This document shows, piece after piece, positions 52,494 through 61,279 of a stretch of DNA of 64,000 bases. Source of the DNA: Siccirubricoccus sp. G192. GTDB taxonomy: Bacteria; Pseudomonadota; Alphaproteobacteria; Acetobacterales; Acetobacteraceae. Made by a program: the position numbers and the translations under genes. The first letter of the stretch is position 1. The number at the start of each line of letters is the position of its first letter. The notes below the pieces were generated by a model, which searched no databases, was not told the origin of the DNA, and saw only the letters and a list, made by a program, of their open reading frames with translations. The DNA lies in assembly GCF_019084075.1 (NCBI RefSeq), contig NZ_JAHREN010000002.1:1-64000 (forward strand), written 5' to 3'.

Positions 52494-53255
52494 TCATGGC
52501 TTGGCGGGCTTGCGCTGTGCCGTGGTGCGGCGGAACCGGTAGGAATCCGTGCCCGTGGTGATGATGTGCGCTCGGTCGGTCAGGCGATCGATCAGGGCCT
52601 TGCACAGCCGCGGGTTCGGGATGACCTGCGGCTATTCGGAGAACGGCAGGTTGGTGGTCACGATCACCGCCGCCTTCTCGGCCCGGTCGGCGATCACCTG
52701 GAACATCAACTCGCAGGCGGTCTCCGCGAGCGGCACGTAGCCCAGCTCGTCGATGCAGATCAGGTCAAGCCGCTCCCAGCGGCCGAGCGCGCGGCTCAGC
52801 TGGTTGGCATGCGCCGCCTCGGCCAGTTCGTTGATCAGCCCGGTCGCCGTGGTGAACCGCACCCGCCGCCGCTGACGGCAGGCCGCCACGCACAGCCCGG
52901 TCGCCAGATGGGTCTTGCCCGTGCCCGCTTCGCCGATCAGCAGCACCGGCTCCGCCTTGGCGATGTATTCGCCCTCGGCCAGCCCGCGCAGCTGGGCGGC
53001 CGGGACGCCGGAGCGGTCGAACTCGAATGCCTCGAGCGTCTTCATCCGCGGCAGCCGGGCGTCGTGCAGCAGACGCGTGATCGCCCGGCTCTCGCGCTCC
53101 TCCATCTCGGCCGCCAGCAGGGCTTCAAGATAGCCGAGATGGGACTGCTTCTCCCGGATGGCGGTCTCCGCCAGGCGGCTGAACTGCCCACCGATGGTCG
53201 GCATGCGCAGCGCCTTGCAGTGCTGCCGGATGGCCTGGTCCTGCAGGTCGCTCAT
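52494..53255 (-). pseudogene. istB: IstB helper ATPase with an in-frame amber codon
   Basis: ATG 53255 follows the istA stop (TGATG). The protein reads DQAIRQHCKALRMPTIGGQF, LLIGEAGTGKTHLATGLC (Walker A), RLDLICIDELGYVPL (Walker B) and VIVTTNLPFSE, then TAG at 52632-52634. The same frame continues PQVIPNPRLCKALIDRLTDR, AHIITTGTDSYRFRR to 52494. IstB proteins have Trp at that position (FSEW), so TGG changed to TAG. Repaired length 253 residues. Unlike most breaks here this is a substitution, so probably real. Confidence 0.87.
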
Positions 53256-54800
53256 CACGCCCTCCCGGCGCAGGGGCCGGAGAGGAGCAGCGTGTCGTAA
53301 TCGGCGACACTGGGCATCGGCCGGTCGTAGCGGGCCAGTTCGCCGATATCGACCGGCGTGGGCCGGGCCTTGTGCAACGCCGCCTCGCCCAGCAGATAGC
53401 GCACCGCCGCGACGTCGCAGGCGCCGAGCGACACCGCCGTGGCGATCGCCGCCCGCAGCCGCTCCTCGCCGAACTCCCTACCCAGCATCAGCACTGCCAC
53501 CATGGCGCGGGTGCCGTTCTGCTTGCCGTGCCGGGCCCGCAGCCGATCCCAGAGCACGTCATGGCAGGCCGGCCAGCGCCCGGCCCGGCGCCACTGCTCC
53601 AGCGGCCTGGACCCGGCGAGCGCCCCTGGCTTGTGGCCCAGCACATCCAGGTAGTGCTCGAGATCCAGCACCTGCTGGCGGCGGCTGTGGCAACGCTCGT
53701 GGCGGGCGATCCGCCGTCCGCCATGCCAGATCTCGACATGCAGCGGGTGCACCCGCGCCTCCACCCGCGTGCCCGCCCGGGCAGGCACCGAATAGGCGTT
53801 GGTCTTGACCGTGACGCAGCCCTGCTTGTCCACCAGCGGGAACGTCACCTCGGCCAGGTCGAAACCCTCGTCTGCGGGACGCAGCAGGTGGCCGCGCTCC
53901 GCCGCCATCGCCACGCCGACCGCCTCACTGCGCCCGTCCAGGACCCGTGCCTCGTCCGCGCGGCAGGCCGCCAGCAGCAGCGCGTTCAGCGCGTCGAGGT
54001 CGGCCACCTCCGGCACCGGGACCAGGTGGTTGCGGCGGAAATAGCCGACCTCGCCCTCGATGCCGCCCTTCTCATGGCCTTCGCCGGGGGTGCAGAACTC
54101 GGCCGCGAACCGCCAATGCGAGCGGAACGCCACGAACCGCGCCGTCTCCTCCCGCCGGTGCCCGCGCAGGATCTTACGCACCGCGCTTGCCAGGTTGTCG
54201 TAGCGCAGCAGCCGGAACACCCCGCCGAAGTAGCCGAAGGCCCCCCTCATGTGCCTCGAGGAACGCCTGCTGCGTCGCGTGCAGGTAGGCCCGGTGGAAC
54301 GCCGCGCCGCTCGCCATCGAGCGCATGGCGAAGACCTGCACCCGGGTCCGCTCGCCGCCGAGGTCGGCCCAGGCCTCGTACCAGTCCACCTGCGCCTCCT
54401 GGCCCGGGCCGTAGCTCTGCGGCACGAAGGTCTCGCGCCGCACCAGGCCCATCGCCCGCTTGCGCTCCCGCACGTGGTTGCGCACCGTCGACTCGGCCAA
54501 CGCGGTGCCCGGAAACTCCTTCAGCAGCCGCCGATGCAGACGCCGCGCCGTATGCCGCTGCTTGCGCGGCGCCCGCAGATCCTCCTCCAGAACCCGGTCG
54601 ATGAAGGACGCGACCGCATCCAGCTTGGGCTTGGCGCGCTGCGGGTAGTACCGCGCCGGGGGCAGTGCGCTGGCCAATGCCTGTCGCACCATCCGGCGGT
54701 GCACCCCAAACTTCGCCGCCACACCCGCCACCGTCCCGATGCCGAACTCATGCTCCCGGCGAAGCTGCTCGAACAAATCCACCTTGGCTTTCCAATCCAC
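53255..54800 (-). pseudogene. istA: IstA transposase, one frameshift
   Basis: From ATG 54800: VDLFEQLRREHEFGIGTVAG and VAAKFGVHRRMVRQALASAL (helix-turn-helix), QEAQVDWYEAWADLGGERTR (first Asp). After the six-C run 54241-54246 the frame is lost; with one base fewer it continues AFGYFGGVFRLLRYDNLASA (second Asp), FCTPGEGHEKGGIEGEVGYF (Glu) and KTNAYSVPARAGTRVEARVH to the stop at 53255. About 515 residues repaired. The slip has the same G-run character as the others. Confidence 0.87.
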
Positions 54801-54902
54801 TCCAGGCCCCCCCGGGTCACCCAGGAGACCGTAGGTTGGGGGACGGCAGGTGGGCCAAAATCTAGCAGCACGCCTGGGCCAACATTCAGTAGCAAAGCCA
54901 CA

Positions 54903-55009
54903 GCCACGTGCTGACCATTCGTGGCGACAGCTACCGCTTGCGGGAGAAGCGGCGGTCCGGGCTACTCAAATCCAACGTCGCACCGGCTCCGGCCGGGTCA
55001 TCCGAATGA
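54903..55009 (+). pseudogene. 3' end of a third istB
   Basis: Reading SHVLTIRGDSYRLREKRRSG then LLKSN, the typical IstB C-terminus (GDSYRLR) on the plus strand, ending at TGA 55007-55009. It is followed by GCTGGGTT repeats (55018-55052) like an IS21 end. The rest of that element was replaced by the IS21 now beside it. Confidence 0.6.
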
Positions 55010-55053
55010 CCGGGGTGGCTGGGTTTTCGATGTCGCCGCTGGCTGGGTTCCTG

Positions 55054-55754
55054 ATGTCGTTTGACAGGATGGTCGCGGGCAACCCCGCGGCCCCGGCTGA
55101 GGCACTGGCGGCGCTGGCCAGAGACCCCGACGAGTGGGTGCGCCGGACGGTCGCGCGCAACCCCGCTATCTCGGCTGAGGTGTTGGCGGCGCTGGCCAAA
55201 GACCCCGCCAAGGAGGTGCGCGGGTCGGTCGCGGGCAACCCCGCGGCCCCGGCCGAGGCACTAGCAGCGCTGGCCAAAGACCCCGCCAAGGAGGTGCGCC
55301 GGACGGTCGCGGGCAACCCCGCCATCTCGGCTGAGGCGCTGGTGGCGCTGGCTGGCGACCCCGCCACGGAGGTGCGCCGGACGGTCACGCGCAACCCCGC
55401 CATCTCGGCCGAGGCACTAGCAGCGCTGGCCGGCGACCCCGCCACGGAGGTGCGCCGGACGGTCGCGGGCAACCGCGTCACCCCGGCCGAGGTGCTGGCG
55501 GCGCTGGCCAAAGACCCCGCCAAGGAGGTGCGCCGGACGGTCGCAGGCAACCCCGCCATCTCGGCCGAGGTGCTGGCGGCGCTGGCCGGCGACCCCGCCA
55601 CGGAGGTGCGCCGGACGGTCGCGGGCAACCGCGTCACCCCGGCCGAGGTGCTGGCGGCGCTGACCGGCGACCCCGACGGGGGGTGCGCCGGACGGTCGCG
55701 GGCAACCCGAACACGTTGCTTGAAGATCTCGAGGTGGAGAAGGTGGCTCGATAG
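55054..55754 (+). pseudogene. LRV (leucine-rich repeat variant) protein, 5' truncated and frameshifted
   Basis: Eight full 26-residue repeats and a terminal partial one: VRRTVAGNPAISAEALAALA then GDPATE is the typical unit, the NP/LA.DP pattern of LRV repeats that stack as a right-handed helical solenoid for protein binding. The frame is lost at the six-G run 55678-55683; one more G gives VRRTVAGNPNTLLEDLEVEK and a stop at 55754. No capping domain or Fe-S cluster motif is seen before the first repeat, because an IS21 end abuts the start. It is a gene remnant or a very short repeat protein. Confidence 0.7.
55069..55690 (+). repeat. 78-bp coding tandem repeat array
   Basis: Eight copies of a 78-bp unit with very high identity; several stretches such as GAGGTGCGCCGGACGGTCGC recur unchanged. 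Units of two kinds alternate (AISAE/AAPAE and RVTPAE; AKDPAKE and AGDPATE), implying duplication of blocks by slippage or unequal crossing over. Confidence 0.85.
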
Positions 55755-56249
55755 GGCCATGCCCCGAATCCGGACCAAGCCCGGGCGCCCAAAGCGCCGC
55801 GTGACATTGCTTGCCAATGCTCGCTGACGTGCCTTGACACGAAAGGCGGAGGAGGCGTTTCGTTACAATAAAGCACCAAACCACCGAGGCCGCAGCGGGC
55901 TTGGCCTGGAGGCCCAGGAAGCGGCCATCCGGGCCTTCCTACAGCCCGGCGACCGCCTGCTGGCGACGGTCTACGTCGAGGTCGAGAGCGGCCGGCGCAC
56001 TGACCGGGCCGGACCTAACGGAATGCGTGGTTCTGTAGCGTAGCGGAACGAAGCGAGAACGCGGCGGTGGCCTGGTGAAGGAAACCCACCACCCCGCCCT
56101 GGTGCCGCGTGTGTCACTTTCCGAAGTCCCCTTCAGTGGTATTCGTTGGAGCTACTGAACTCACGAGCTTTCCAAGCGACAGTTCTTCAAGGAAGCGCAG
56201 CGGCTCGGCGCGCCGCGTTCCTTGATTGGACCACGGAGGCGAGACACCC
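55755..56249. other. Region with a serine-recombinase scrap and sdh leader
   Basis: Between 55888 and 56010 the plus strand reads RGRSGLGLEAQEAAIRAFLQ and YVEVESGRRTDR, part of the N-terminal domain of a resolvase/invertase-type recombinase (lacking the catalytic Ser). The remainder, 56045-56249, is non-coding and should contain the sdh promoter; an imperfect inverted repeat (AAGGAAGCGCAGC at 56191 with GCGCCGCGTTCCTT ending at 56223) lies just before sdhC. Confidence 0.5.
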
Positions 56250-56720
56250 GTGAAGGATATCCGTGACACGCTGATGCTGGCGCGCAGGAGCGACGGCACG
56301 CTGGTCGCCCGGCCGTTGTCGCCCCATCTGCAAAACTATCGCTGGCCGGTCAGCATGGCGCTGTCAATCGCCCACCGGGCTACCGGCATCGGGTTGTCGG
56401 TGGGCGCGCTTCTCGTGACGTGGTGGCTCGCCGCCGCAGCGGTTTCCGACAGCGCCTTCGCTATGGTGCAAGGCTTCCTCGGGTCGGGCTTCGGCGTCTT
56501 CCTGCTGATGGGCTGGGCGGCGGCGCTGCTGCTGCACCTATTCCTGGGCATCCGCCACCTAGCATGGGACGCGGGCTGGGGGTTCGGCACACTGGCCCAA
56601 CAGGAACCTGTGCGCCCAGGCCACGAGAACCGTATCTATCGCATCACCGGCTGGGGTGTCATCGGCGTGACCGTGATCGCCACGCTGATCGTCTGGATCA
56701 TCGGCTTCGTGGTGTGGTGA
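56250..56720 (+). CDS. sdhC: Succinate dehydrogenase cytochrome b556 subunit
   Basis: 156 residues from GTG 56250 (GGAG ten bases upstream). SdhC pattern: RPLSPHLQNYRWPVSMALSI, AHRATGIGLSVGALLVTWWL, then two further membrane helices with LLLHLFLGIRHLAWDAG, whose His residues ligate haem b, and WGVIGVTVIATLIVWIIGFV. It anchors the flavoprotein and iron-sulfur subunits to the membrane and helps bind ubiquinone. The stop overlaps the sdhD start (TGATG). Confidence 0.9.
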   Translation: MKDIRDTLMLARRSDGTLVARPLSPHLQNYRWPVSMALSIAHRATGIGLSVGALLVTWWLAAAAVSDSAFAMVQGFLGSGFGVFLLMGWAAALLLHLFLGIRHLAWDAGWGFGTLAQQEPVRPGHENRIYRITGWGVIGVTVIATLIVWIIGFVVW

Positions 56721-57136
56721 TGCCAAGCAACCCTGACCTCCCGGATAGAGCCATTCACGTCGATGTCCTGCGCTCTCAGCTCAAGCGCGTGCGCGGCCTC
56801 GGCTCGGCCCACTCCGGGTCCGGAACGTGGTGGGCGGAGCGTCTGACCTCGATCGCGCTGGTGCCGCTGACCCTGTGGTTCATCGTCTCGGTCATCAGCC
56901 TCGAAGGCGCGACCCGGGCCGACGTGTTTGCCTGGCTGCACGCGCCGGTGCCGCTGGTCCTCATCCTGTGCATGGTCGTCGCCACTTTCTGGCACATGGA
57001 GCAGGGGCTGCGCGTGGTCATTGACGACTACGTGCGCAGCGACGTCCTCCGCATCGCGATGCTGCTGCTCAGCCGCGGCGTCTGCATCGTCGCCGCCTTG
57101 CTCTGCGTCGTCTCGGCGCTACGCCTGGGGCTTTGA
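56720..57136 (+). CDS. sdhD: Succinate dehydrogenase membrane anchor subunit
   Basis: 138 residues. LGSAHSGSGTWWAERLTSIA, LVPLTLWFIVSVISL, a second helix (VLILCMVVATFWHMEQGLRV with the haem/quinone His), VIDDYVRSDVLRIAMLLLSR and a third helix IVAALLCVVSAL: the SdhD layout with DDYVR. In alphaproteobacteria sdhA comes next; here sdhB follows after only a few dozen bases. Confidence 0.9.
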   Translation: MPSNPDLPDRAIHVDVLRSQLKRVRGLGSAHSGSGTWWAERLTSIALVPLTLWFIVSVISLEGATRADVFAWLHAPVPLVLILCMVVATFWHMEQGLRVVIDDYVRSDVLRIAMLLLSRGVCIVAALLCVVSALRLGL

Positions 57137-57205
57137 CACCGACCGACGAGGTTTCGGTGTTCCGCTGAGGAGATGGTTCACCGAGGCGCCAACACAGGGG
57201 CCAAT

Positions 57206-57994
57206 ATGCACATGGTCGCTTTCAGACTGCCCGCGAACAGCCGCATCAAGCCAGGCAAGACCTTCGCCGCGCCCGCCGGCACAAGGCGCGTGCGCGCGTT
57301 CCGTATCTACCGCTGGAACCCCGACGACGGGACCAGCCCACGCACCGACACCTACGAGGTCGATCTCGACACCTGCGGGCCAATGGTGCTGGACGCTTTG
57401 ATCACCATCAAGAACGAGGTCGACTCGACGCTCACCTTCCGCCGCTCCTGCCGCGAGGGCATCTGCGGGTCGTGCGCCATGAGCATCAACGGAGTGAACA
57501 CGCTCGCCTGCCTCAAGCCGATCGAGGAGGTGAAGGGCCCGGTGCGGATCACGCCCTTGCCGCACATGGCGGTGGTGAAGGACCTCGTTCCCGATCTGAC
57601 GCAGGCCTTTGCCCAGTACCGCGCCATCGAGCCCTGGCTGAAGACCGACACCCCCGCGCCGCCGGACAGGGAACGCCTGCAATCTAAGGAGGAGCGCGCC
57701 CGGATCGACGGCCTGTGGGAATGCATCCTGTGCTTCTGCTGCACGGCGGGCTGCCCCAGCTACTGGTGGAACGGCGACCGGTTTCTCGGCCCCGCCATCC
57801 TGCTGCAGGCGTACCGCTGGATCGCCGACAGCCGCGACGAGGCGACCGGGGAACGGCTGGAGGCGCTGGAAGACCCGTTCAAGCTGTACCGCTGCCACAC
57901 GATCATGAACTGCACCGACACCTGCCCGAAGGGGCTGAACCCCGCCAAGGCAATCGGCGCGATCAAGCGGTTGATCGTGGGGCGTCAGGTCTGA
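57206..57994 (+). CDS. sdhB: Succinate dehydrogenase iron-sulfur subunit
   Basis: 262 residues from ATG 57206 (AGGGG six bases upstream; ATG 57173 is an earlier option). 2Fe-2S motif SCREGICGSCAMSINGVNTL with C; 4Fe-4S and 3Fe-4S motifs ECILCFCCTAGCPSYWW and CHTIMNCTDTCPKGLNP. Also LKPIEEVKGPVRITPLPHMA and VVKDLVPDLTQAFAQY. It passes electrons from the FAD of SdhA to ubiquinone. Complete and apparently functional, but its flavoprotein partner is not encoded beside it. Confidence 0.93.
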   Translation: MHMVAFRLPANSRIKPGKTFAAPAGTRRVRAFRIYRWNPDDGTSPRTDTYEVDLDTCGPMVLDALITIKNEVDSTLTFRRSCREGICGSCAMSINGVNTLACLKPIEEVKGPVRITPLPHMAVVKDLVPDLTQAFAQYRAIEPWLKTDTPAPPDRERLQSKEERARIDGLWECILCFCCTAGCPSYWWNGDRFLGPAILLQAYRWIADSRDEATGERLEALEDPFKLYRCHTIMNCTDTCPKGLNPAKAIGAIKRLIVGRQV

Positions 57995-58362
57995 ACGGGT
58001 GGGCGGAAGCGAGAGGTCCGCTCGACAAGATCGACCATGTGGGCTGCCGCGCGCGTCGTCAGCGGGTGTTGGGTGAAGCCCGGCCTCGCGGATATGTAGC
58101 GCGCCATCTCGCAGGCCTGTTCGATCTGCCGGTCCGACGCGGTGGCCAGCAGCGAGATCACGAGGTTCTCCAACGCGATGACGCGGACGTGCAGCGCGCC
58201 CAACTCGGCGGCGTTGTTGCCGGGCATCGGAACCCGGTCCTCGGCCGCCGTCGGCGCCATCTGCGGACCATCCGGTCCAGCACCCCCTTCGTTGTCCCAC
58301 CTGGACAGCGCCTGTTGGCGCAGCAGCGAGGCGTCGGGAGGATCGGAGCCTTGGTCGGACAT
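57985..58362 (-). CDS. Hypothetical protein, 125 aa
   Basis: ATG 58362 has GAAGGAG upstream. N-terminal half is disordered (SDQGSDPPDASLLRQQALSR, EDRVPMPGNNAAELGALHVR); C-terminal half is a helical region (VIALENLVISLLATASDRQI, EQACEMARYISARPG, AAHMVDLVERTSRFRP). Soluble. Its end overlaps the sdhB end by 10 bases on the opposite strand. Likely in an operon with the DUF1971 gene upstream (50-base gap). No known family. Confidence 0.65.
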   Translation of the reverse strand: MSDQGSDPPDASLLRQQALSRWDNEGGAGPDGPQMAPTAAEDRVPMPGNNAAELGALHVRVIALENLVISLLATASDRQIEQACEMARYISARPGFTQHPLTTRAAAHMVDLVERTSRFRPPVQT

Positions 58363-58412
58363 GCGGTCGTCTCCTTCGGACAGCGTTCGGATCGGCTTCC
58401 CGCGCAGGGCGG

Positions 58413-58688
58413 CTACGGAGCGCGATGGAATTCCAGGTAGAAGCGCACCGGTCCGACCGGCTCCACATGATGCCGGACCTCTGGCTCGATCACGCCGGGT
58501 CGGCCCGGCTCCAAGGTGCTCTCTGATGGCGGGGTCTCGATGCGGTAGCGCAGCTTGCCTTCGAGGACATGGATCATGGCCCACGCCCCGCCCTTGGTCT
58601 CCTGCGCGCGCAGGAGGGCCGGCGGCACCGTGTCCTGCGTGAACACCGGTGTCCGCCGGCTCGGCACGTAGCCTGCCGGGATCGGCAT
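58413..58688 (-). CDS. DUF1971 (TehB/YeaR-like cupin) protein
   Basis: 91 residues. DUF1971 hallmarks: MPIPAGYVPSRRTPVFTQDT, VPPALLRAQETKGGAWAMIH, VLEGKLRYRI, PGVIEPEVRHHVEPVGPVRF, YLEFHRAP: a small cupin beta barrel. Related proteins (YeaR, TehB N-terminal domain) respond to nitrate/nitric oxide or tellurite. It lies 12 bases after the CBS gene stop, same strand. Confidence 0.85.
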   Translation of the reverse strand: MPIPAGYVPSRRTPVFTQDTVPPALLRAQETKGGAWAMIHVLEGKLRYRIETPPSESTLEPGRPGVIEPEVRHHVEPVGPVRFYLEFHRAP

Positions 58689-58700
58689 GTCCGCCCCGAA

Positions 58701-59144
58701 TCACTGATACCCGACGTTCATCACGTAATCGCGCAGGAGGGCTTCGTCGTTCTCCGATTCGCCCAGCAGGCTCTGCAGGGCGTCCCGCGCATAGATGATC
58801 CCGACCGGCTTCCCGCCCTGGCCGACGACCGGGACGCGCTGCAGGCCGCGCCTTTTCATCACTGACCAGACATCATGCAGCGTGTCGCCGGGCCGGCAGG
58901 AAACGACGTCGCGCGTCATGATCGTGTCCACCCTGGCCATGCAGCCACCGCCGATGCAGTGCCCGATCTGCCTGACGATATCGGTCTTCGTGAGCACGCC
59001 GACCATGCCTCCGTCGTGGCCGCAAGCAACCACGAGGTCAGTGTGTGGCTTGGACATGAGATCAGCCGCGTCCTTGACCGGGGCTGCGGCGTTGACCGTG
59101 GCCAGGCGCTCGCGCGCCCTGGGCAACATCTGCTCGGCGAACAT
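58701..59144 (-). CDS. CBS-domain-pair protein
   Basis: 147 residues from ATG 59144. First CBS motif: VNAAAPVKDAADLMSKPHTD, LVVACGHDGGMVGVLTKTDI; second: VDTIMTRDVVSCRPGDTLHD, VWSVMKRRGLQRVPVVGQGG, KPVGIIYARDALQSLL. CBS pairs bind adenosine nucleotides and act as energy sensors. No catalytic domain is fused. A longer frame to 59207 overlaps the DUF2945 gene end (ATGA), so the earlier start cannot be excluded. Confidence 0.85.
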   Translation of the reverse strand: MFAEQMLPRARERLATVNAAAPVKDAADLMSKPHTDLVVACGHDGGMVGVLTKTDIVRQIGHCIGGGCMARVDTIMTRDVVSCRPGDTLHDVWSVMKRRGLQRVPVVGQGGKPVGIIYARDALQSLLGESENDEALLRDYVMNVGYQ

Positions 59145-59203
59145 TCCTGCCCTCTCCTTGCTGGAGTAATTCTGTTGCGCTCGATCCGGCAGGATGGCGC
59201 GGT

Positions 59204-59419
59204 TCATTCGTTCATCCGCTTCAGCGCGGCGCCTTTGTGCATGGCGATGTGGTCGGTCTTGTCGCTCTTGATCTCATACTGCGGATCATCTTCGGTCGCA
59301 TGGTGGGTATACCCTTTGTAATCGGCATCTCTTGTATGCACCTTGATGATTCTACCTCTGACGTGCCCGGCTTCCGAGTTCCAGGTCACATGATCCCCGA
59401 CCTTGAATCGTTCTGTCAT
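59204..59419 (-). CDS. DUF2945 (HVA1-type TUDOR-like) protein
   Basis: 71 residues: MTERFKVGDHVTWNSEAGHV, RGRIIKVHTRDADYKGYTHH, ATEDDPQYEIKSDKTDHIAM, HKGAALKRM. This is the complete DUF2945 pattern, a small SH3/TUDOR-like barrel of unknown role found in stress islands of proteobacteria. It lies 25 bases downstream of the membrane cytochrome gene stop, same strand. Confidence 0.85.
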   Translation of the reverse strand: MTERFKVGDHVTWNSEAGHVRGRIIKVHTRDADYKGYTHHATEDDPQYEIKSDKTDHIAMHKGAALKRMNE

Positions 59420-59444
59420 GTCGAGCTGCTCCCACGGCAGGCGG

Positions 59445-61181
59445 TCATATCGGCATGCGGTAGCCGTAGAACTCATGGTCCTCGTTGTAGCCACCCTGGC
59501 CGGCACCGAGGTCGGCGAAGTCGTGCACGAACTCGATGGCTGTGATCCATTTGACCATCTTGAAGCCCAGTTCGTTCTCGCATCTCAGCCGCAACGGCGC
59601 TCCGTGCAGCACGCTGACCGGCGCCCCGTTCATCTCGTAAGCAAGGATGGTCAGCTCGTGGCGCATGTTGTGCATCCTGTGCACGTCGTAGTAGCGGCCC
59701 CCGTCGGCGCCGTCGGCCAAGGAGTAGAACACGGCGTAGCGGGCATCGGCGGTCGGGCGCACCAGGTCCAGGACATGGCGCATGGGAACGCCGCCCCACT
59801 TGGCGACGCCGGACCACCCCTGGATGCAGAAGTGCGTCGTGATCTGCTCCTGCTTTGGCATCGCCTTGAGGTCGGCAAGAGAGAACTCCCGCGGTTGCTC
59901 GACCAGCCCGCCGACTCGCAGCCGGTACCGAGCGAAGCCGTCGGCCACTAGGGCATCGAACTCGGCGGAGTGCGGCATCGTGCCGTTCGGCCAGAAGTGC
60001 GGCGAGATGTCCTGCTCGGTCAGCTCGGAGGCCGGATCCCACCACTCGGCCAGGCCCTTGATCCAGCCGATCAGGAACGTGCCGATCTCCTGCACCAGCC
60101 GCGCGTGCCGGATCGTGAAGGGTGAGGCGCGCCACCACGCCAGCCCCACGACCACCATGGCCAAGGCGAAAGGTAGGAACCCGGCCCAGGAGGGGCTCTC
60201 CACGCCGGCGAACATGTGGTTCGTGTTCTGCCGCAGGCCGGTGACGAACACCATGACTCCGTGGGCCAGGATGAACAGCACGAACCAGAAGAACGAGAGG
60301 AAGTGGATGGACCGGGCTACCTGCCGGTTCAGCACCCTCCCGCCCCAGCCCAGCCTGTTGGAGATTGCCGGGCTCTGCAGCAGGCCGGTGGCGATGGAGG
60401 TGGGAGCGGCGACGAACACCGTGATGAAGTAGCTGAGCTGCTGCAGGCTGTTGTAGCGGGTCCAGCTCTCGTCCACCGGGAAGTTCAGCGACGCATACTG
60501 GATCGCCGTCGAGAGCGCGTTGGGCAACACGTCCCAGGTGAGCGGCACCAGCCGGCGCCACTGGTCGGTCGAGAACAGCAGCGCGTAGAAGGCCATTCCG
60601 TTGATCGTCCACAGCAGGTTGACCGAGAGATGCCACCAGCGGGCGAGCCCGATCGTGTGGCGCAGGCCCGGAATGCCCAGCCATGTCGGCAGCGTTACAG
60701 AGTCGTCCTTGGCGGTCCAGATGCGGTCCTTCGGCACCGGACGCTGGAAGCGGAACCAATCCGTGCCGGGCGTGCAATCCCGCTTCCAGTACAGCCGCGG
60801 ATGATCGGCCAGGATCTGGATGCCGGCGCGGATGATGAACATCATGAACAGCATGTTCAGGAAGTGCTGCAGCCGCAGCCACCACGGGAAACCGGAATCG
60901 ACCGACGGCGCCGCCTGGGCGATGCCGGGGTACCGCGTGATGAAGGCGCGGACCTCCGGGTACTCCCGCAAGCTCTGGGCCACGGCGATGGTGAGAACGA
61001 GTGCCGTGAACCCGAGCGGCAGCGCCCACAGCACGCTGACCCAACGTCGTCCCACACGGAGACGAGGCACGATACCCTCGCTTGGAGGCAGCCAGTGGCT
61101 CAGCAGGATACGGTCGTCCGCCGGGGCGAGGCTCGCCGCGATGGGATCGTGCGGCGGCGTAACGTTAGACGGGTTCTCCAT
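59445..61181 (-). CDS. Membrane cytochrome b561-like / molybdopterin oxidoreductase fusion
   Basis: 578 residues from ATG 61181. N-terminal ~370 residues hold about five membrane helices (VLWALPLGFTALVLTIAV, FLNMLFMMFIIRAGIQILAD, WHLSVNLLWTINGMAFYALL, IHFLSFFWFVLFILAHGVMV, ALAMVVVGLAWW) with His residues suited to haem b. The C-terminal ~200 residues are a sulfite-oxidase-type molybdopterin domain (FSLADLKAMPKQEQITTHFC with the Mo-ligand Cys, IQGWSGVAKWGGVPMRHVLD, LAYEMNGAPVSVLHGAPLRL, ENELGFKMVKWITAIEFV). Fusing YedY/MsrP-like and YedZ/MsrQ-like functions in one chain suggests a quinone-linked reductase or oxidase. No leader peptide is visible, so the Mo domain side is uncertain. Confidence 0.83.
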   Translation of the reverse strand: MENPSNVTPPHDPIAASLAPADDRILLSHWLPPSEGIVPRLRVGRRWVSVLWALPLGFTALVLTIAVAQSLREYPEVRAFITRYPGIAQAAPSVDSGFPWWLRLQHFLNMLFMMFIIRAGIQILADHPRLYWKRDCTPGTDWFRFQRPVPKDRIWTAKDDSVTLPTWLGIPGLRHTIGLARWWHLSVNLLWTINGMAFYALLFSTDQWRRLVPLTWDVLPNALSTAIQYASLNFPVDESWTRYNSLQQLSYFITVFVAAPTSIATGLLQSPAISNRLGWGGRVLNRQVARSIHFLSFFWFVLFILAHGVMVFVTGLRQNTNHMFAGVESPSWAGFLPFALAMVVVGLAWWRASPFTIRHARLVQEIGTFLIGWIKGLAEWWDPASELTEQDISPHFWPNGTMPHSAEFDALVADGFARYRLRVGGLVEQPREFSLADLKAMPKQEQITTHFCIQGWSGVAKWGGVPMRHVLDLVRPTADARYAVFYSLADGADGGRYYDVHRMHNMRHELTILAYEMNGAPVSVLHGAPLRLRCENELGFKMVKWITAIEFVHDFADLGAGQGGYNEDHEFYGYRMPI

Positions 61182-61279
61182 CGACCTTGCCACTCGTGAA
61201 CCTGGCACGAACGCCACGTCCTGTTTGAGCTACGTCCTGGCCCCGAGCAAGCGTCACAAGCGCCGGGGCCACGGGGAGG

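Larger units (their letters stand above)
52374..54902 (-). mobile_element. Second IS21-family element (istA-istB)
   Basis: About 2.53 kb. Both ends begin TGTG and carry repeated TTTTGGCCCACC-type motifs (52386, 52420 and, complemented, 54849 and 54874), the multiple terminal repeats of IS21. No clear target duplication is seen: the left flank is an IS6 end and the right flank is the 3' end of another istB. It differs from the IS21 in tniB, and the fragment at 31693-32301 comes from this same type. Confidence 0.85.

Noticed and set aside
55069..55690. Tandem repeats considered as CRISPR
   Set aside because: Units are 78 bp, contiguous without spacers and encode an LRV solenoid in frame.
56191..56223. 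Imperfect inverted repeat as a terminator
   Set aside because: Not followed by a T run and located directly before sdhC, so at most a leader structure.
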